Source of the DNA: Treponema_B putidum
Lineage (GTDB): Bacteria; Spirochaetota; Spirochaetia; Treponematales; Treponemataceae
Direction: 5' to 3' (one strand)
Assembly: GCF_007830595.1 (NCBI RefSeq)
Contig: NZ_VLLD01000002.1
DNA: 64,000 bases
The notes beneath the pieces were generated by a model. The model saw only the letters and a program-made list of their open reading frames with translations. It did no database searches and was not told where the DNA came from. Position 1 is the stretch's first letter. Every line of letters begins with the position of its first letter. This document shows positions 1 through 8,550 of the stretch, in pieces. The position numbers were made by a program, and so were the translations under genes.

Positions 1-290
1 CTTATTTTAAAAAGGTTCCCGGCAGAATCCGCTTCAATGTGTAAATGTTTAGAAGCAATTTCTTCAGGAGCATCTAAAAGCCATGATCTTGCAATATCCC
101 TTCTAACCAAGGCGGAATCGGGCACTCGATCTAAAGGAACAAGAGGAATAAGCCCCTCATCAGCCTTTAAAAATTCGCTGTCATATGACTCCTTAATCTC
201 ATCATCAGGATAAACGGCAAAAAACGAAAGAGAAAAAAACAAAATACAAATATATCTTTTAAAGTTTATGCTAAGCCTGCCCATGTTCAT
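1..290 (-). CDS. Partial secreted protein, N-terminal end only
   Basis: The reading frame starts at an ATG at 290 and runs off the left edge, so only about 96 residues are visible. The N-terminus (MNMGRLSINFKRY then a run of I, C, L, F, S and A) is a signal peptide or membrane anchor, followed by an acidic stretch (PDDEIKESYDSEF). No known domain can be recognised from what is present. It lies 100 bp downstream of the tldE-like gene on the same strand and may be the last gene of that transcript. No strong Shine-Dalgarno sequence is seen, so the exact start is uncertain. Confidence 0.6.
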   Translation of the reverse strand, partial: MNMGRLSINFKRYICILFFSLSFFAVYPDDEIKESYDSEFLKADEGLIPLVPLDRVPDSALVRRDIARSWLLDAPEEIASKHLHIEADSAGNLFKI

Positions 291-390
291 AGTATCGGAT
301 AAATTGATAGGGAACTTAACTTAACTTGGAGGATATAAAAATTAGCTCTGACAGGGAGAGCAAAATTGCCTCATATGGAAATTTAACCGC

Positions 391-1698
391 TTATTTTCCC
401 GAAATAGTTATACCTGTAGAATGTATCCATGGAACTATTGCGTTTCCGTAGTCTACTCTTTCTTTTGAAACGGAAATTATATCGCTGAAAACCTTTACGA
501 TATTTCCTGCTATCATCGTTTCGGAAATAGGCTTTGCAATTTTTCCGTTTTCGATGAGGTAGGAGTTTTTTGCAACACCTGAAAAGTCTCCGTTTGCGGC
601 AGGGTTTCCGCCTGAAAAACGGCCGAGTAAAATTCCCTTTTTAACATTCTTAATCATATCGGTTTTTGCCGTATTTCCGCTTTCTATTATTATGCCGTCT
701 CCTCCCGATACGCAGCGGGGAAGCCCTGTTTTTTTGGAACCGTAAAGGCTCAAAACAAAGTCTTTTAAAACACCTCTTTCAATGAGGGTTTCGTTTTCAG
801 CCTTAAAGCCGTCCCCAGTGTAAAGGCTTTCAAGTTCCATACCGGCAGGTTTTCGCGGAAAGGAATGCAGGGTAAATAAATCCGATAATACTTTTTGGTT
901 TAATTTATCCTTCCAAATGGAGGTTCCTGTAATTAGGGGCATGTCCCCCATAAAGAGTCCCATCATTGTACTTACAAAATCTATCATACTCATCGGCGTT
1001 ATTACTATATCGCCTGTAAAGGAACCTGAAAGAGGGTGGGTAACTGTTTGCTCGCAGTTTTCTCTCATAATCTCATCTAGGTTTCCCCAGTCCTTTAATG
1101 GCTTATTTAAGTTAAGGTGGGCGGCTCCGCTATAGTTAAAGCTGCTCGTGCCCTTATCATCCTTTGCAAAGAACATTGCAGAAAAATTATATATGCCTGA
1201 GCCTTGTGTAAAACGTACTCCGTTTGAGTTGGCAAAGTTTTGTTCTCTTCTTGTAAAATCCAAAATACATTGGTTTAATTGCAGGTTGGGATAGGCTGAT
1301 TTTGTATAATCCAAAAACTCTTTTAGCCTTTCATACATTTTTTCGTTATTGGGTTCCGTATCACCGTAAGAAAGGCTTTCCGGTTTTTGCATAGGCGAAA
1401 TATCGTTTCCATCATCTTTTTCGGATGAACGTGAAAGGGAAACTGCCTTTGCGGCATTTTCTTTTACGGTTTTTTCCGTTAAATCGTTTCCTGCGATATA
1501 GCCCTTTTTGGTTTCGACAAGAGATGTCATTGCAACGGAAATATCCGTAGTGCTCCTATACAGGCTTAAACGGCCTGCGTCAATGTTCATTTCACTTTTT
1601 ACGCTTTTTGAAACCCTTGCTTCCGCCTTATCTGCGCCCTCTTTTTTAAGTGAATCCAAGATAAATTCTGCATGTTTTATTCCATCAAATCCGTTCAT
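391..1698 (-). CDS. pmbA: TldE/PmbA-family metalloprotease subunit
   Basis: This 435-residue protein resembles TldE (PmbA), the partner of TldD in a heterodimeric metalloprotease that degrades unfolded peptides and, in some bacteria, matures modified peptides. The C-terminal part carries the glycine-rich TldE-type block (GRFSGGNPAANGDFSGVAKN) followed by YLIENGKI and the ETMIAGN segment. It lacks the HExxxH zinc motif, as expected for the TldE half. Its ATG overlaps the TAA stop of the upstream tldD-like gene by one base (TAATG), which points to translational coupling and equal production of the two subunits. Assignment to the family is firm; the substrate in this organism is unknown. Confidence 0.9.
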   Translation of the reverse strand: MNGFDGIKHAEFILDSLKKEGADKAEARVSKSVKSEMNIDAGRLSLYRSTTDISVAMTSLVETKKGYIAGNDLTEKTVKENAAKAVSLSRSSEKDDGNDISPMQKPESLSYGDTEPNNEKMYERLKEFLDYTKSAYPNLQLNQCILDFTRREQNFANSNGVRFTQGSGIYNFSAMFFAKDDKGTSSFNYSGAAHLNLNKPLKDWGNLDEIMRENCEQTVTHPLSGSFTGDIVITPMSMIDFVSTMMGLFMGDMPLITGTSIWKDKLNQKVLSDLFTLHSFPRKPAGMELESLYTGDGFKAENETLIERGVLKDFVLSLYGSKKTGLPRCVSGGDGIIIESGNTAKTDMIKNVKKGILLGRFSGGNPAANGDFSGVAKNSYLIENGKIAKPISETMIAGNIVKVFSDIISVSKERVDYGNAIVPWIHSTGITISGK

Positions 1699-3080
1699 TA
1701 TTCCCGTCCTCCTACTCCGATTTTACACTTGATTGCAGGCCCGCCCATTCCTACATTGATGAGCTGTTTTTTTCCGCACATGCCGGCATTGCTCCAACTC
1801 ATATCGTCGCTTACCATCGTTACTGTTTTAAGCATATCAAAGGCAATTCCGGCTATCGTGCAGTCTCTTACTGCCTTTCCGATTTTTCCGTTTTTGATTT
1901 CATAGCCAAGCACTACGCCGAACATAAATTCACTCGTAGAGTCAGCCTGCCCGTTAGATGAGCGTACAAAATAATAGCCGTCGTCGATGCTTGCTATCAT
2001 GTCCTTTAGTTTATCCTTTCCGGGGAGGATGGCGGTGTTCCGCATACGTACTAAGGGTTCATCCGAAAACTCGTTTGCACGGGCATTTCCTGTAGGGTCA
2101 ACTTTGAAGATAGCTGCCGACTGTTTGTTATGCATATACGAGCGTAAAATTCCGTCTTTTATTATAACAGCATCTTTTGCGGCAACTCCCTCATCGTCTA
2201 TCCAGATCGGAACGGGGCATATTTTACCGTTACATTCATAGGCAAAGTCTACTAGGGTTACCAATGGCGTAGCTACTTCCTTATTCATAAAGTCTGCTGC
2301 AATGGAACCGGACATTACAAAGTCCGATTCTGTGGTGTGTCCGATTGCTTCATGGGCAAGAATGCCTGCAAGGTCGGGGCCGAGTACAACATCGTGAAAA
2401 CCGGGCTTAGCATAAACTCCGGCTGCCTTTTGTTTTAGGTTTTCGACCATTTCGTCTATCTTAGAATAATAAAAACAGGGTTTATCAAATAGGTCTTTAA
2501 ATTGGCCGTATCCCCCGAAAACATCGTAGAGGTCAATGGGCTGTCCTTCCGAAAGGAGTTTAAAGCTCATCACTAAATTTGCTCTTGAAATATAGGTGTG
2601 TGCATCTGCCTTATCAGATGTAATAAGATGCCTTTCCGACCCGTTTGACGAGATTCTAAAAATCCTTGATTGAAGTTCGGGATATTTTTTTGCCGTGTAA
2701 TTTTCAAGATCTTTTATAAAGTCTATTGCTTCCTTTTGATCTGCATCCTTGGAAGGATCATAGTTTCCATAGGTGCCCTGTCCCGTAAAGGCCGGAAGTT
2801 CCTTTTGGGCTAGTCCGGTTTTTTTTGCTAAAAACTTAACATTCTCGCTTGCCGATTTTATAGATGAGGCTATAGCTTCATCCGTAAGTTCAGGCGATGA
2901 GGCAAAACCCCATACTCCATCCTTAAAAGAGCGGGCACAAACTCCGGCTTTTCGGGATTGAACATTGTTTACAAGATCACCGTTTAGGGCTGCTACCGAC
3001 ATAGCCGTGTTTTCTTGAATTCGAAGTTCAGTGTACTCCGAAAAAAGCCTTGCATGGCTTTTTAAATCATCAAATCTCAT
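1698..3080 (-). CDS. tldD: TldD-family metalloprotease, catalytic subunit
   Basis: A 460-residue TldD-like protein. The zinc-binding signature HEAIGH (an HExxxH motif) followed by TTESDFV is present in the segment GILAHEAIGHTTESD, near residue 240. The C-terminus has the GVVLGYEIKNGKIGKAVRDCTIAG block typical of TldD. It is the catalytic half of the TldD/TldE cytoplasmic protease. The gene lies directly upstream of the tldE-like gene with a one-base overlap and 30 bp after the HPr gene, so hprK, HPr, tldD and tldE may share a transcript. Start is the ATG at 3080, preceded by an AGGAGG-like sequence. Confidence 0.92.
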   Translation of the reverse strand: MRFDDLKSHARLFSEYTELRIQENTAMSVAALNGDLVNNVQSRKAGVCARSFKDGVWGFASSPELTDEAIASSIKSASENVKFLAKKTGLAQKELPAFTGQGTYGNYDPSKDADQKEAIDFIKDLENYTAKKYPELQSRIFRISSNGSERHLITSDKADAHTYISRANLVMSFKLLSEGQPIDLYDVFGGYGQFKDLFDKPCFYYSKIDEMVENLKQKAAGVYAKPGFHDVVLGPDLAGILAHEAIGHTTESDFVMSGSIAADFMNKEVATPLVTLVDFAYECNGKICPVPIWIDDEGVAAKDAVIIKDGILRSYMHNKQSAAIFKVDPTGNARANEFSDEPLVRMRNTAILPGKDKLKDMIASIDDGYYFVRSSNGQADSTSEFMFGVVLGYEIKNGKIGKAVRDCTIAGIAFDMLKTVTMVSDDMSWSNAGMCGKKQLINVGMGGPAIKCKIGVGGRE

Positions 3081-3109
3081 GATATACCTCCTATAAAAAC
3101 TAAAAAATT

Positions 3110-3376
3110 TTATTCTTCTTCAAATTTATTGTTAAAAATAGTTTCAATAGCCTCACAAGCTTCACTCTCATCAGGGCCGTCACAAGTGAGAGTGAGTTCC
3201 GTGCCGTAAGCTGCTGCCATAGTAATAATGCCTATTACCGATTTGGCATTTATTTTTGCATCTTCTTTGCATAAAAAAATCTCCGAAGAAAAATTGTTCG
3301 ATTTTTGTGCGATAAGAGCTGCAGGGCGGGCGTGTATTCCTGCCCGATTTTGAACCTTAACGGTTTTTGAAATCAT
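3110..3376 (-). CDS. ptsH: Phosphocarrier protein HPr
   Basis: An 88-residue HPr. The phospho-acceptor His15 lies in NRAGIHARPA and the regulatory Ser46 in NAKSVIGI; both are at their classical positions, so the protein could be phosphorylated by enzyme I (on His) and by HPr kinase (on Ser). It sits 12 bp downstream of hprK, which is the usual pairing. No PTS permease or enzyme I is in the window. Treponemes are known to keep PTS regulatory parts without a full set of sugar permeases, so a regulatory rather than transport role is likely, but this is inferred. Confidence 0.95.
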   Translation of the reverse strand: MISKTVKVQNRAGIHARPAALIAQKSNNFSSEIFLCKEDAKINAKSVIGIITMAAAYGTELTLTCDGPDESEACEAIETIFNNKFEEE

Positions 3377-3388
3377 AGGTTAATCCTC

Positions 3389-4378
3389 TTAATATGTATC
3401 ATCATCAGTATAGTAGGGAGCTCTTGCAGAATCGGTTTCAATCCATCTAAGCACATTTCTGCTGAATTCTCTTGCAGAAAAATACCCCATACTCTTTAAT
3501 CTTTCATTTTTAGCTGCCGTTTCCAAAATAATCGGCACATTCCTTCCGGGCTTAACAGGTATTTCCAACAGAGGAATTTTAACATCAAGAATTTCGGTTG
3601 TAAGTTCCTCCGTTCCCAGCCTGTCATAAACCTTTTCGGCATCCCATTCTTCAAGTTTTGCGACCAGCTGAATCTGCTTTACTTCTCTTATTGCCCCTAT
3701 ACCGTAAAGTTGCCGTATATTTATAATACCTAAACCTCTTATTTCCATGTGGTGTCCGATAATCTTATTTGCTCCCCGGCCTACAAGGGTGTTCCCATTT
3801 ATGCAGGAAATTTCTACCAAATCATCGGCTACCAGACGGTGGCCTCTTTCTATAAGTTCAAGGGCAGTTTCGCTTTTTCCAACACCGGAATTTCCCATTA
3901 TTAAAATGCCTAAGCCGAAAACTTCAACTAAAACTCCATGCAAAGAAATTTTAGGGGCAAAGGTATTCGATAGGATTCTTAAGAGGCGTAAGGCTAATTC
4001 GTTGGAAGAAAGAGTTGATGTTAAAATAGGGCAATTATGTTTATCGCTTATTTCTAAAAATTCTTTTGGAGGTTTTAAATCGTTTGAAAATAAACAGCAC
4101 GGAATTTTAAAAGAAAACATTTTTTCGATTGTGGATAAGTCATTTTTTTCCGTAAGAGTGGCAAGATAGGCATATTCACCCCGTCCAAAAAGCTGTACTC
4201 TTTCATTTGCAAACGAATCAAAAAAGCCGGAAAGAGCAAGGCCCGGACGGTTTATATTAGGCTCAATAATTTTATTGGAAAGTCCCATCCTTCCCGATAC
4301 GCAGGTCAGTTCAAGGGAGTCATGTTTTTTGAGGTCTAATTCTAAAAGATTAAGCACTGAAAAGCTTATGTTAGCCAT
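3389..4378 (-). CDS. hprK: HPr kinase/phosphorylase
   Basis: About 329 residues. The C-terminal kinase domain carries the P-loop GNSGVGKS (about residues 158-165) followed by ETALELIERGHRLVADD, and the HprK signature EIRGLGIINIRQLYG. The N-terminal half is the poorly conserved DRTGG-like domain of this family. The enzyme phosphorylates and dephosphorylates Ser46 of HPr in response to metabolite levels. Two starts are possible: a GTG at 4393 without a visible ribosome-binding site, or the ATG at 4378 beginning MANISFSVLNLLE, chosen here although its AGGA box is very close. Followed immediately by the HPr gene. Confidence 0.93.
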   Translation of the reverse strand: MANISFSVLNLLELDLKKHDSLELTCVSGRMGLSNKIIEPNINRPGLALSGFFDSFANERVQLFGRGEYAYLATLTEKNDLSTIEKMFSFKIPCCLFSNDLKPPKEFLEISDKHNCPILTSTLSSNELALRLLRILSNTFAPKISLHGVLVEVFGLGILIMGNSGVGKSETALELIERGHRLVADDLVEISCINGNTLVGRGANKIIGHHMEIRGLGIINIRQLYGIGAIREVKQIQLVAKLEEWDAEKVYDRLGTEELTTEILDVKIPLLEIPVKPGRNVPIILETAAKNERLKSMGYFSAREFSRNVLRWIETDSARAPYYTDDDTY

Positions 4379-4453
4379 GTTCCTACTATACACATTTAAG
4401 AGATGTTTGTAAACCTCACCGGATGTAATTTTTGATTCACATGAACGTATTTT

Positions 4454-4491
4454 AAGAAAAAAATAAGGGGAAATATTGTGATACTTCCCCT
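4454..4491 (-). terminator. Rho-independent terminator after the hibernation factor gene
   Basis: On the minus strand an AGGGGAA/TTTCCCCT stem with a loop of about 11 nt is followed by TTATTTTTTTCTT. It lies 65 bp beyond the stop of the hibernation factor gene and upstream of hprK, so it separates the two transcripts. Confidence 0.75.
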
Positions 4492-4555
4492 ATAGTGATA
4501 AATTAAATCTAAGGTAAACCTCTAAAAACTGAGGTTTTTAGAGGTTCTCTAAATT

Positions 4556-4846
4556 TTATTTTTTTTCTTGAACCTTGTCCTTTTCTTTTTTTACCTTTTG
4601 GTCGGCAATATCCATCATTTTATTGACGCCGGCCTCAAACTCATAGTTTTCGGTTGAAACATGAGCCGTGCCCCCCCACCTAAAGTTAATTGTTGTGTCG
4701 TAGATAAACTTTTTATCCAGTTTGATAAAGCACTGAATATCGGTAATAAGATTATCCGCATATTCAATTCTTTTAAACTTTTGATCAAGATATTTCTTCT
4801 GATCCTCGTCCATCGTAAATTTTACTGCTTGAATGTTAATGTTCAT
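4556..4846 (-). CDS. hpf: Short-form ribosome hibernation promoting factor (HPF/YfiA family)
   Basis: A 96-residue basic and acidic mixed protein starting MNINIQAVKFTMDEDQKKYL, which matches the S30AE/HPF family that binds the 30S decoding centre and silences ribosomes in slow growth. Only the short N-terminal domain is present; the dimerising C-terminal domain of long HPF is absent. The start is the ATG at 4846 with GGAGGA five bases upstream. The upstream in-frame GTG lies inside that ribosome-binding site and is not the start. Residues after about 85 are a lysine/glutamate-rich tail. A terminator follows at 4454-4491. Confidence 0.85.
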   Translation of the reverse strand: MNINIQAVKFTMDEDQKKYLDQKFKRIEYADNLITDIQCFIKLDKKFIYDTTINFRWGGTAHVSTENYEFEAGVNKMMDIADQKVKKEKDKVQEKK

Positions 4847-4978
4847 AATTTCCTCCACACAATTTCATTGTACCTATAGCATACTACACTTTTACCTAAA
4901 AGTCGAGCATAAAATTCAAAATAAATGATAAAAAAATGAAATTGAGCGAAAAAAAGAAAAAAAGATTGCCAGTAAAAG

Positions 4979-5872
4979 CTAAAGGCCTCGTGGAGCCTTT
5001 GCAGGATCGATGGGCTTATTTTTATCGTAGACCATAAAGTAAAGCCTTGCCTTACCGGTAAGCAATTCTACTCCCAGCTCTCCCAATTTTTGGCCTACGG
5101 CGATTGTGTCGCCTTTTTTTACGATAACTTTCTCCATTCCGCCGTAAACATAGATGTGTTTTGTCTTAGATTGAACAAATACGACTTGGCCGAAACCTCG
5201 GTGAGGTCCAGTCGATACAACCTTCCCTGAGCTGACGGCTTTTACGGCTTGTCCCTTTACCGAGTCTATAACGACTCCGGTGATTTTTCCTGAAAGATAA
5301 GCAACCTTTGAGGCAGGGACAGGCCAAAGGAGCTTGGAATCTGCTTGTTTTGCTGAAGTACTGGGTTTTACAGCTTGAGTTTCCTTATCGGATTCTACCT
5401 TTGTAACTGAGGTTTTCTCTTGCTTATCTGCTTGGGCTGAATGGTTCTTCTGTTCTTTAGTCGAGCTTTGGGATTTACCTTGAGGAATTTTTAAAATTTG
5501 ACCTATTTTTAAAGGTGTTTTTTCGTTAATTCCGTTTAGTTTAAGAATATCTGAGAATTTGACACCGAATTTTTTTGCCAAGGCATATAGGGTATCCCCT
5601 TTTTGGATGACGTGGGTAATTTCTTCCGAATTGGTCTTGGCATTAGTTTTGGCGGAATCTTCTACAGGAATTATTATTTTTTGTCCTACCTTTATTTTTG
5701 AAGGATCTGTTAAATTATTTTTTTTGAGAATAGAATCTATAGGCGTGTTATATTTTTTGCTTAGAGCATACAAAGTATCTCCTTTTTCGATTGTATGCAC
5801 AATATCTTCTGCAAAGCCTGAAAATAAGAAAAAGATAAAAAATATAAGTCTTAAGATGTTTTTTTTATACAT
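4979..5872 (-). CDS. Secreted double-LysM protein with degenerate LytM/M23 domain
   Basis: This 297-residue protein has a signal peptide (MYKKNILRLIFFIFFLFSGF), two LysM peptidoglycan-binding domains (about residues 24-72 and 86-132, each starting H-x-I-x-K-G-D-T-L-Y-A-L), a low-complexity K/S/A/E linker, and a C-terminal M23/LytM-like domain (about 183-297). The catalytic residues of active M23 enzymes are not seen: where active members have a histidine after the first strand this protein has GKITGVVID, the usual YAH is replaced by YVYGG, and LHFE by LYFMV. It is therefore more likely an EnvC/NlpD-type activator or scaffold acting in the periplasm than a hydrolase. It lies 28 bp after the cNMP-binding gene. 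Confidence 0.85.
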   Translation of the reverse strand: MYKKNILRLIFFIFFLFSGFAEDIVHTIEKGDTLYALSKKYNTPIDSILKKNNLTDPSKIKVGQKIIIPVEDSAKTNAKTNSEEITHVIQKGDTLYALAKKFGVKFSDILKLNGINEKTPLKIGQILKIPQGKSQSSTKEQKNHSAQADKQEKTSVTKVESDKETQAVKPSTSAKQADSKLLWPVPASKVAYLSGKITGVVIDSVKGQAVKAVSSGKVVSTGPHRGFGQVVFVQSKTKHIYVYGGMEKVIVKKGDTIAVGQKLGELGVELLTGKARLYFMVYDKNKPIDPAKAPRGL

Positions 5873-5899
5873 TTAGCCTCTTTAATTAAACTTAAGTTT

Positions 5900-6436
5900 T
5901 CAGGATTCCGTATTTTGAGGGTTAAACATATCGACCATAAAGGCCAAATCTTCAGGAGAAAATTCAAGGTTTTTTTCTTGAACCCTCTCTTCATTTGTAG
6001 TATTAAGTTTTTGTAATAAACTAAAAACTATATAGGTTAAAATAACATTTCCGGCCTTAGGATGAGCATTTATATATGCAGTAAATTGTTCCTTAGATAT
6101 AAGTAAAATGGTTGACGGATCTAAGGCGTTTACGGTAGCTGTTGCAGGCTGGTCTTTAAAGAGGGATGTTTCACCGAAACTCGCATTGTTTTGTAAAATA
6201 CCTATTTTTACATCTCCCCATTTTCCGTTTTTTACGATTTCTAATTTTCCGCTTAATAAAACAAAAAAACCGTTATTTTCGGTTCCTTCTGTGATTATAT
6301 TTTCTCCGCATTCATAGGAAATAATTTCGGAAAAATCTATTATCTGCATTAAATCCTCATCTTCAATACATGAAAAAATAGCGGTTTGTTTTACTTCTTG
6401 GAAAAAAATATCCCTATTCATTTCTACCTTATTCAT
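5900..6436 (-). CDS. Cyclic-nucleotide-binding domain protein without a DNA-binding domain
   Basis: A 178-residue protein made almost entirely of one cNMP-binding (Crp/PKA-like) beta-roll: GENIITEGTENNGFFVLLSG, then FGETSLFKDQPATATV, which corresponds to the phosphate-binding cassette. The arginine that normally contacts the cyclic phosphate is replaced (DQPATA), so ligand binding is uncertain. No helix-turn-helix follows, so it is not a Crp-type transcription factor and more likely a sensor or partner protein. Start is the ATG at 6436 with GGGGAG five bases upstream; an in-frame GTG at 6442 lies at the ribosome-binding site. A hairpin repeat occupies its 5' untranslated region. Confidence 0.8.
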   Translation of the reverse strand: MNKVEMNRDIFFQEVKQTAIFSCIEDEDLMQIIDFSEIISYECGENIITEGTENNGFFVLLSGKLEIVKNGKWGDVKIGILQNNASFGETSLFKDQPATATVNALDPSTILLISKEQFTAYINAHPKAGNVILTYIVFSLLQKLNTTNEERVQEKNLEFSPEDLAFMVDMFNPQNTES

Positions 6437-6442
6437 ATCCAC

Positions 6443-6520
6443 TCCCCTATAAAAACTTTTTGCAGCAAATATAAATTTGCGAAAAAAGTTTTTTCACTCA
6501 GTTTGTTTACAAACTGCATA
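6443..6520 (-). repeat. 5'-UTR hairpin repeat, type 2, copy 1
   Basis: Two nested stems (AAAAACTTTTT 6451-6461 with AAAAAGTTTTT 6483-6493; GCAAAT 6465-6470 with ATTTGC 6475-6480) are followed by a third stem (CAGTTTGT 6499-6506 with ACAAACTG 6509-6516). The unit ends against the Shine-Dalgarno sequence of the cNMP-binding gene. A near copy is at 57330-57403. Confidence 0.8.
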
Positions 6521-6533
6521 AAATAAAAAGTTA

Positions 6534-7730
6534 TTAACGGTATGCGTTAAAAAACACATCCGTGCTTAAATTATTTATTTTTGTTCCTACCGGATAAGCT
6601 CCCAGTATGTTTTTACGGCCTTCTTCCAAATGCTTGGAGGTAATCCCGTATTTTATCGAGCTTTCGGCTTCGACAAAGGCTGCAATTTGATCTGCAACCC
6701 TTACTAAGCGCCCATCCGTTGCCTTAAATTCTTTATCGGCATATTTTTTAGATAGGTCTTCAAAATTTACAATTTTAACCTTTTTGTCTACAATAACTCT
6801 GTTTTCAAATTCGTCGGATATGTAATACATAACCTCATCTATAAAAGATTCGTCCATCAACGGTAAAAGCTCGTCCTTTACTATACGCTCTTCAATCTCT
6901 TTTACGACAGCAGGCAGGTGATCAGTAGCCTGCTTTACGGGCGAAATAATGTCCCGTGTAACAGCTTCGGGTAAGTCGTGAAAAAGGGCGGAAAAAAAGT
7001 TGTTGTATCTTCTGTCTTCTTTTATGTTTAAATCGTAGCACATAAAAAGGGTTAAGGCTGCTACGTAAAAGGAATGACCCAATACTGTTGTCGCAGGTAT
7101 TCTAGGGGTCTGATTCCAGCGGATTTGAAATCTCAGTTTTTCTATTTCGGTTATAAGTTTATGAGGATTTTGGTTGGTAAGTAAGAGCTGAATGCCGGTT
7201 AAATCCATAAATTCACAGATTTCTTCCTTTAGGTAGCCGTCAATTTCGGTTAAACGAAAGGCCTCATTTACGGGTTTAAGCATTTCAAATTCTCTTATTG
7301 TAGAATATTTATGAGCAGCCCTTTGAATTTTCCACGTAATATCTTCTTTATCCGGTTCATCGAAAAGATATGAATGAAATTTAGCTTTAAATTCTCCATC
7401 GGGAAAAAGAGTATTATATTTTTCAAAAATCCATTCATTAATTTTTTTATATTCTTCAGGATATTCTTTTCTGATTCTTCTTTGAACCGGAGCTTTGATG
7501 TCGCAAAGAGCTATTTTTCTTAAAATATCAAAAACGGAGCCGTCAATTATCTTATCCCAATCTATTTTTTTCCCTTTTTTTTGTTCATATTTTCCGATTA
7601 TATAGGCTAAAAAGGTTTTTTCGGCCGTTTTATCCATTTCGACTATTTCAAACGGGCGGATAAGATCGTTCCAACGTTGAATCGAGAAAGCCTCAAATAA
7701 TTTTAAAACGGTTTTTGTCGTAAAAATCAT
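6534..7730 (-). CDS. HD-domain phosphohydrolase (YfbR-like)
   Basis: A 398-residue protein. A central HD domain is visible around residues 215-290: GHSFYVAALTLF then ALFHDLPEAVTRDIISPVK, with the paired histidine and His-Asp of metal-dependent phosphohydrolases. The HDLPEAVTRDI block resembles the YfbR/HD_3 group of nucleotidases. The N-terminal 200 residues have no recognised domain. It overlaps the preceding gene by four bases (ATGA), so the two are translationally coupled and probably work together. Substrate cannot be told from sequence. Confidence 0.75.
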   Translation of the reverse strand: MIFTTKTVLKLFEAFSIQRWNDLIRPFEIVEMDKTAEKTFLAYIIGKYEQKKGKKIDWDKIIDGSVFDILRKIALCDIKAPVQRRIRKEYPEEYKKINEWIFEKYNTLFPDGEFKAKFHSYLFDEPDKEDITWKIQRAAHKYSTIREFEMLKPVNEAFRLTEIDGYLKEEICEFMDLTGIQLLLTNQNPHKLITEIEKLRFQIRWNQTPRIPATTVLGHSFYVAALTLFMCYDLNIKEDRRYNNFFSALFHDLPEAVTRDIISPVKQATDHLPAVVKEIEERIVKDELLPLMDESFIDEVMYYISDEFENRVIVDKKVKIVNFEDLSKKYADKEFKATDGRLVRVADQIAAFVEAESSIKYGITSKHLEEGRKNILGAYPVGTKINNLSTDVFFNAYR

Positions 7731-8536
7731 TTTTTAGGTTTATCCTTTTGTTTTAAATCTTTTTCCATTTTGTCTTTCCAGATATCAATTTTTCGTTTAA
7801 CTTCTTCAGCCTCCCGGTGTTCGTTTAAAACCATGTGCACCCTTCTTAGGCCTTCTAAAAAAAGAATTGCATTGCGGAAGTCGCTTATGTTGTTTGTAAC
7901 AATCTCATATTTTTCCCTGTATTTATCGGCCGCCTTTGTAAATAGTTTTTTTACTAATCGAAGATGATAAATTACCGTATCATAATCTTCAGCATGAGGG
8001 TTTAAGCCGGTTTTACTTATTTCTTTTAAATCCATTATGTTTTTTGCCACAACAGCAAAGCGGGATTCAATGTCGGTAAACGACCATCGCCATTTGGTAT
8101 TTTCTCCGTAGGCATCAATTACCAAATTTATTACAAGTCCCAGCTTTCGTATAAGATAATGCCTTTGCTTTTCTGTTATCTTGGAGATTTGAGCGACGTT
8201 TTCTTCATATTCCGAAAAAGGGGCATCGATTAAATCCGTTACAATTTCTTCAAGATAGATTATGGGTTTATATAGGGTTTTTCGGGCTTCATTTAAAATA
8301 TTTTCATTTTTTCCGCCGAGAAGGGCTACTGATAGCCTGAATTTAGCTAGGTACAAGGTGGCTAAATAAATCATATCGTCTGCAAGTACCATTCTTTTAT
8401 ATGCAGCTCCAAAGGTGTCTTTTTTTATAAGGGAAAGAATATTTTCTTCATGTTTTAAAATTTGGTTTATCACCTGATCATATTCGTGAACCCGTTTTGT
8501 ATAAAGTTCTCTGTTTCCGCTTTTTTCTCCTTCCAC
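7727..8536 (-). CDS. Unknown, helical protein coupled to the HD-domain protein
   Basis: A 269-residue, charged, mostly helical protein beginning MEGEKSGNRELYTKRVHEYD, with no signal peptide or membrane segment, so cytoplasmic. No family is recognised. It lies 14 bp after recN and overlaps the HD-domain gene by four bases. The tail is lysine-rich (KMEKDLKQKDKPKK). The tight coupling suggests a shared function with the HD protein. Confidence 0.75.
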   Translation of the reverse strand: MEGEKSGNRELYTKRVHEYDQVINQILKHEENILSLIKKDTFGAAYKRMVLADDMIYLATLYLAKFRLSVALLGGKNENILNEARKTLYKPIIYLEEIVTDLIDAPFSEYEENVAQISKITEKQRHYLIRKLGLVINLVIDAYGENTKWRWSFTDIESRFAVVAKNIMDLKEISKTGLNPHAEDYDTVIYHLRLVKKLFTKAADKYREKYEIVTNNISDFRNAILFLEGLRRVHMVLNEHREAEEVKRKIDIWKDKMEKDLKQKDKPKK

Positions 8537-8550
8537 AATGAGCTCCTATT

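Noticed and set aside
5900..6436. Crp-type transcription factor
   Set aside because: There is no helix-turn-helix after the cNMP fold.
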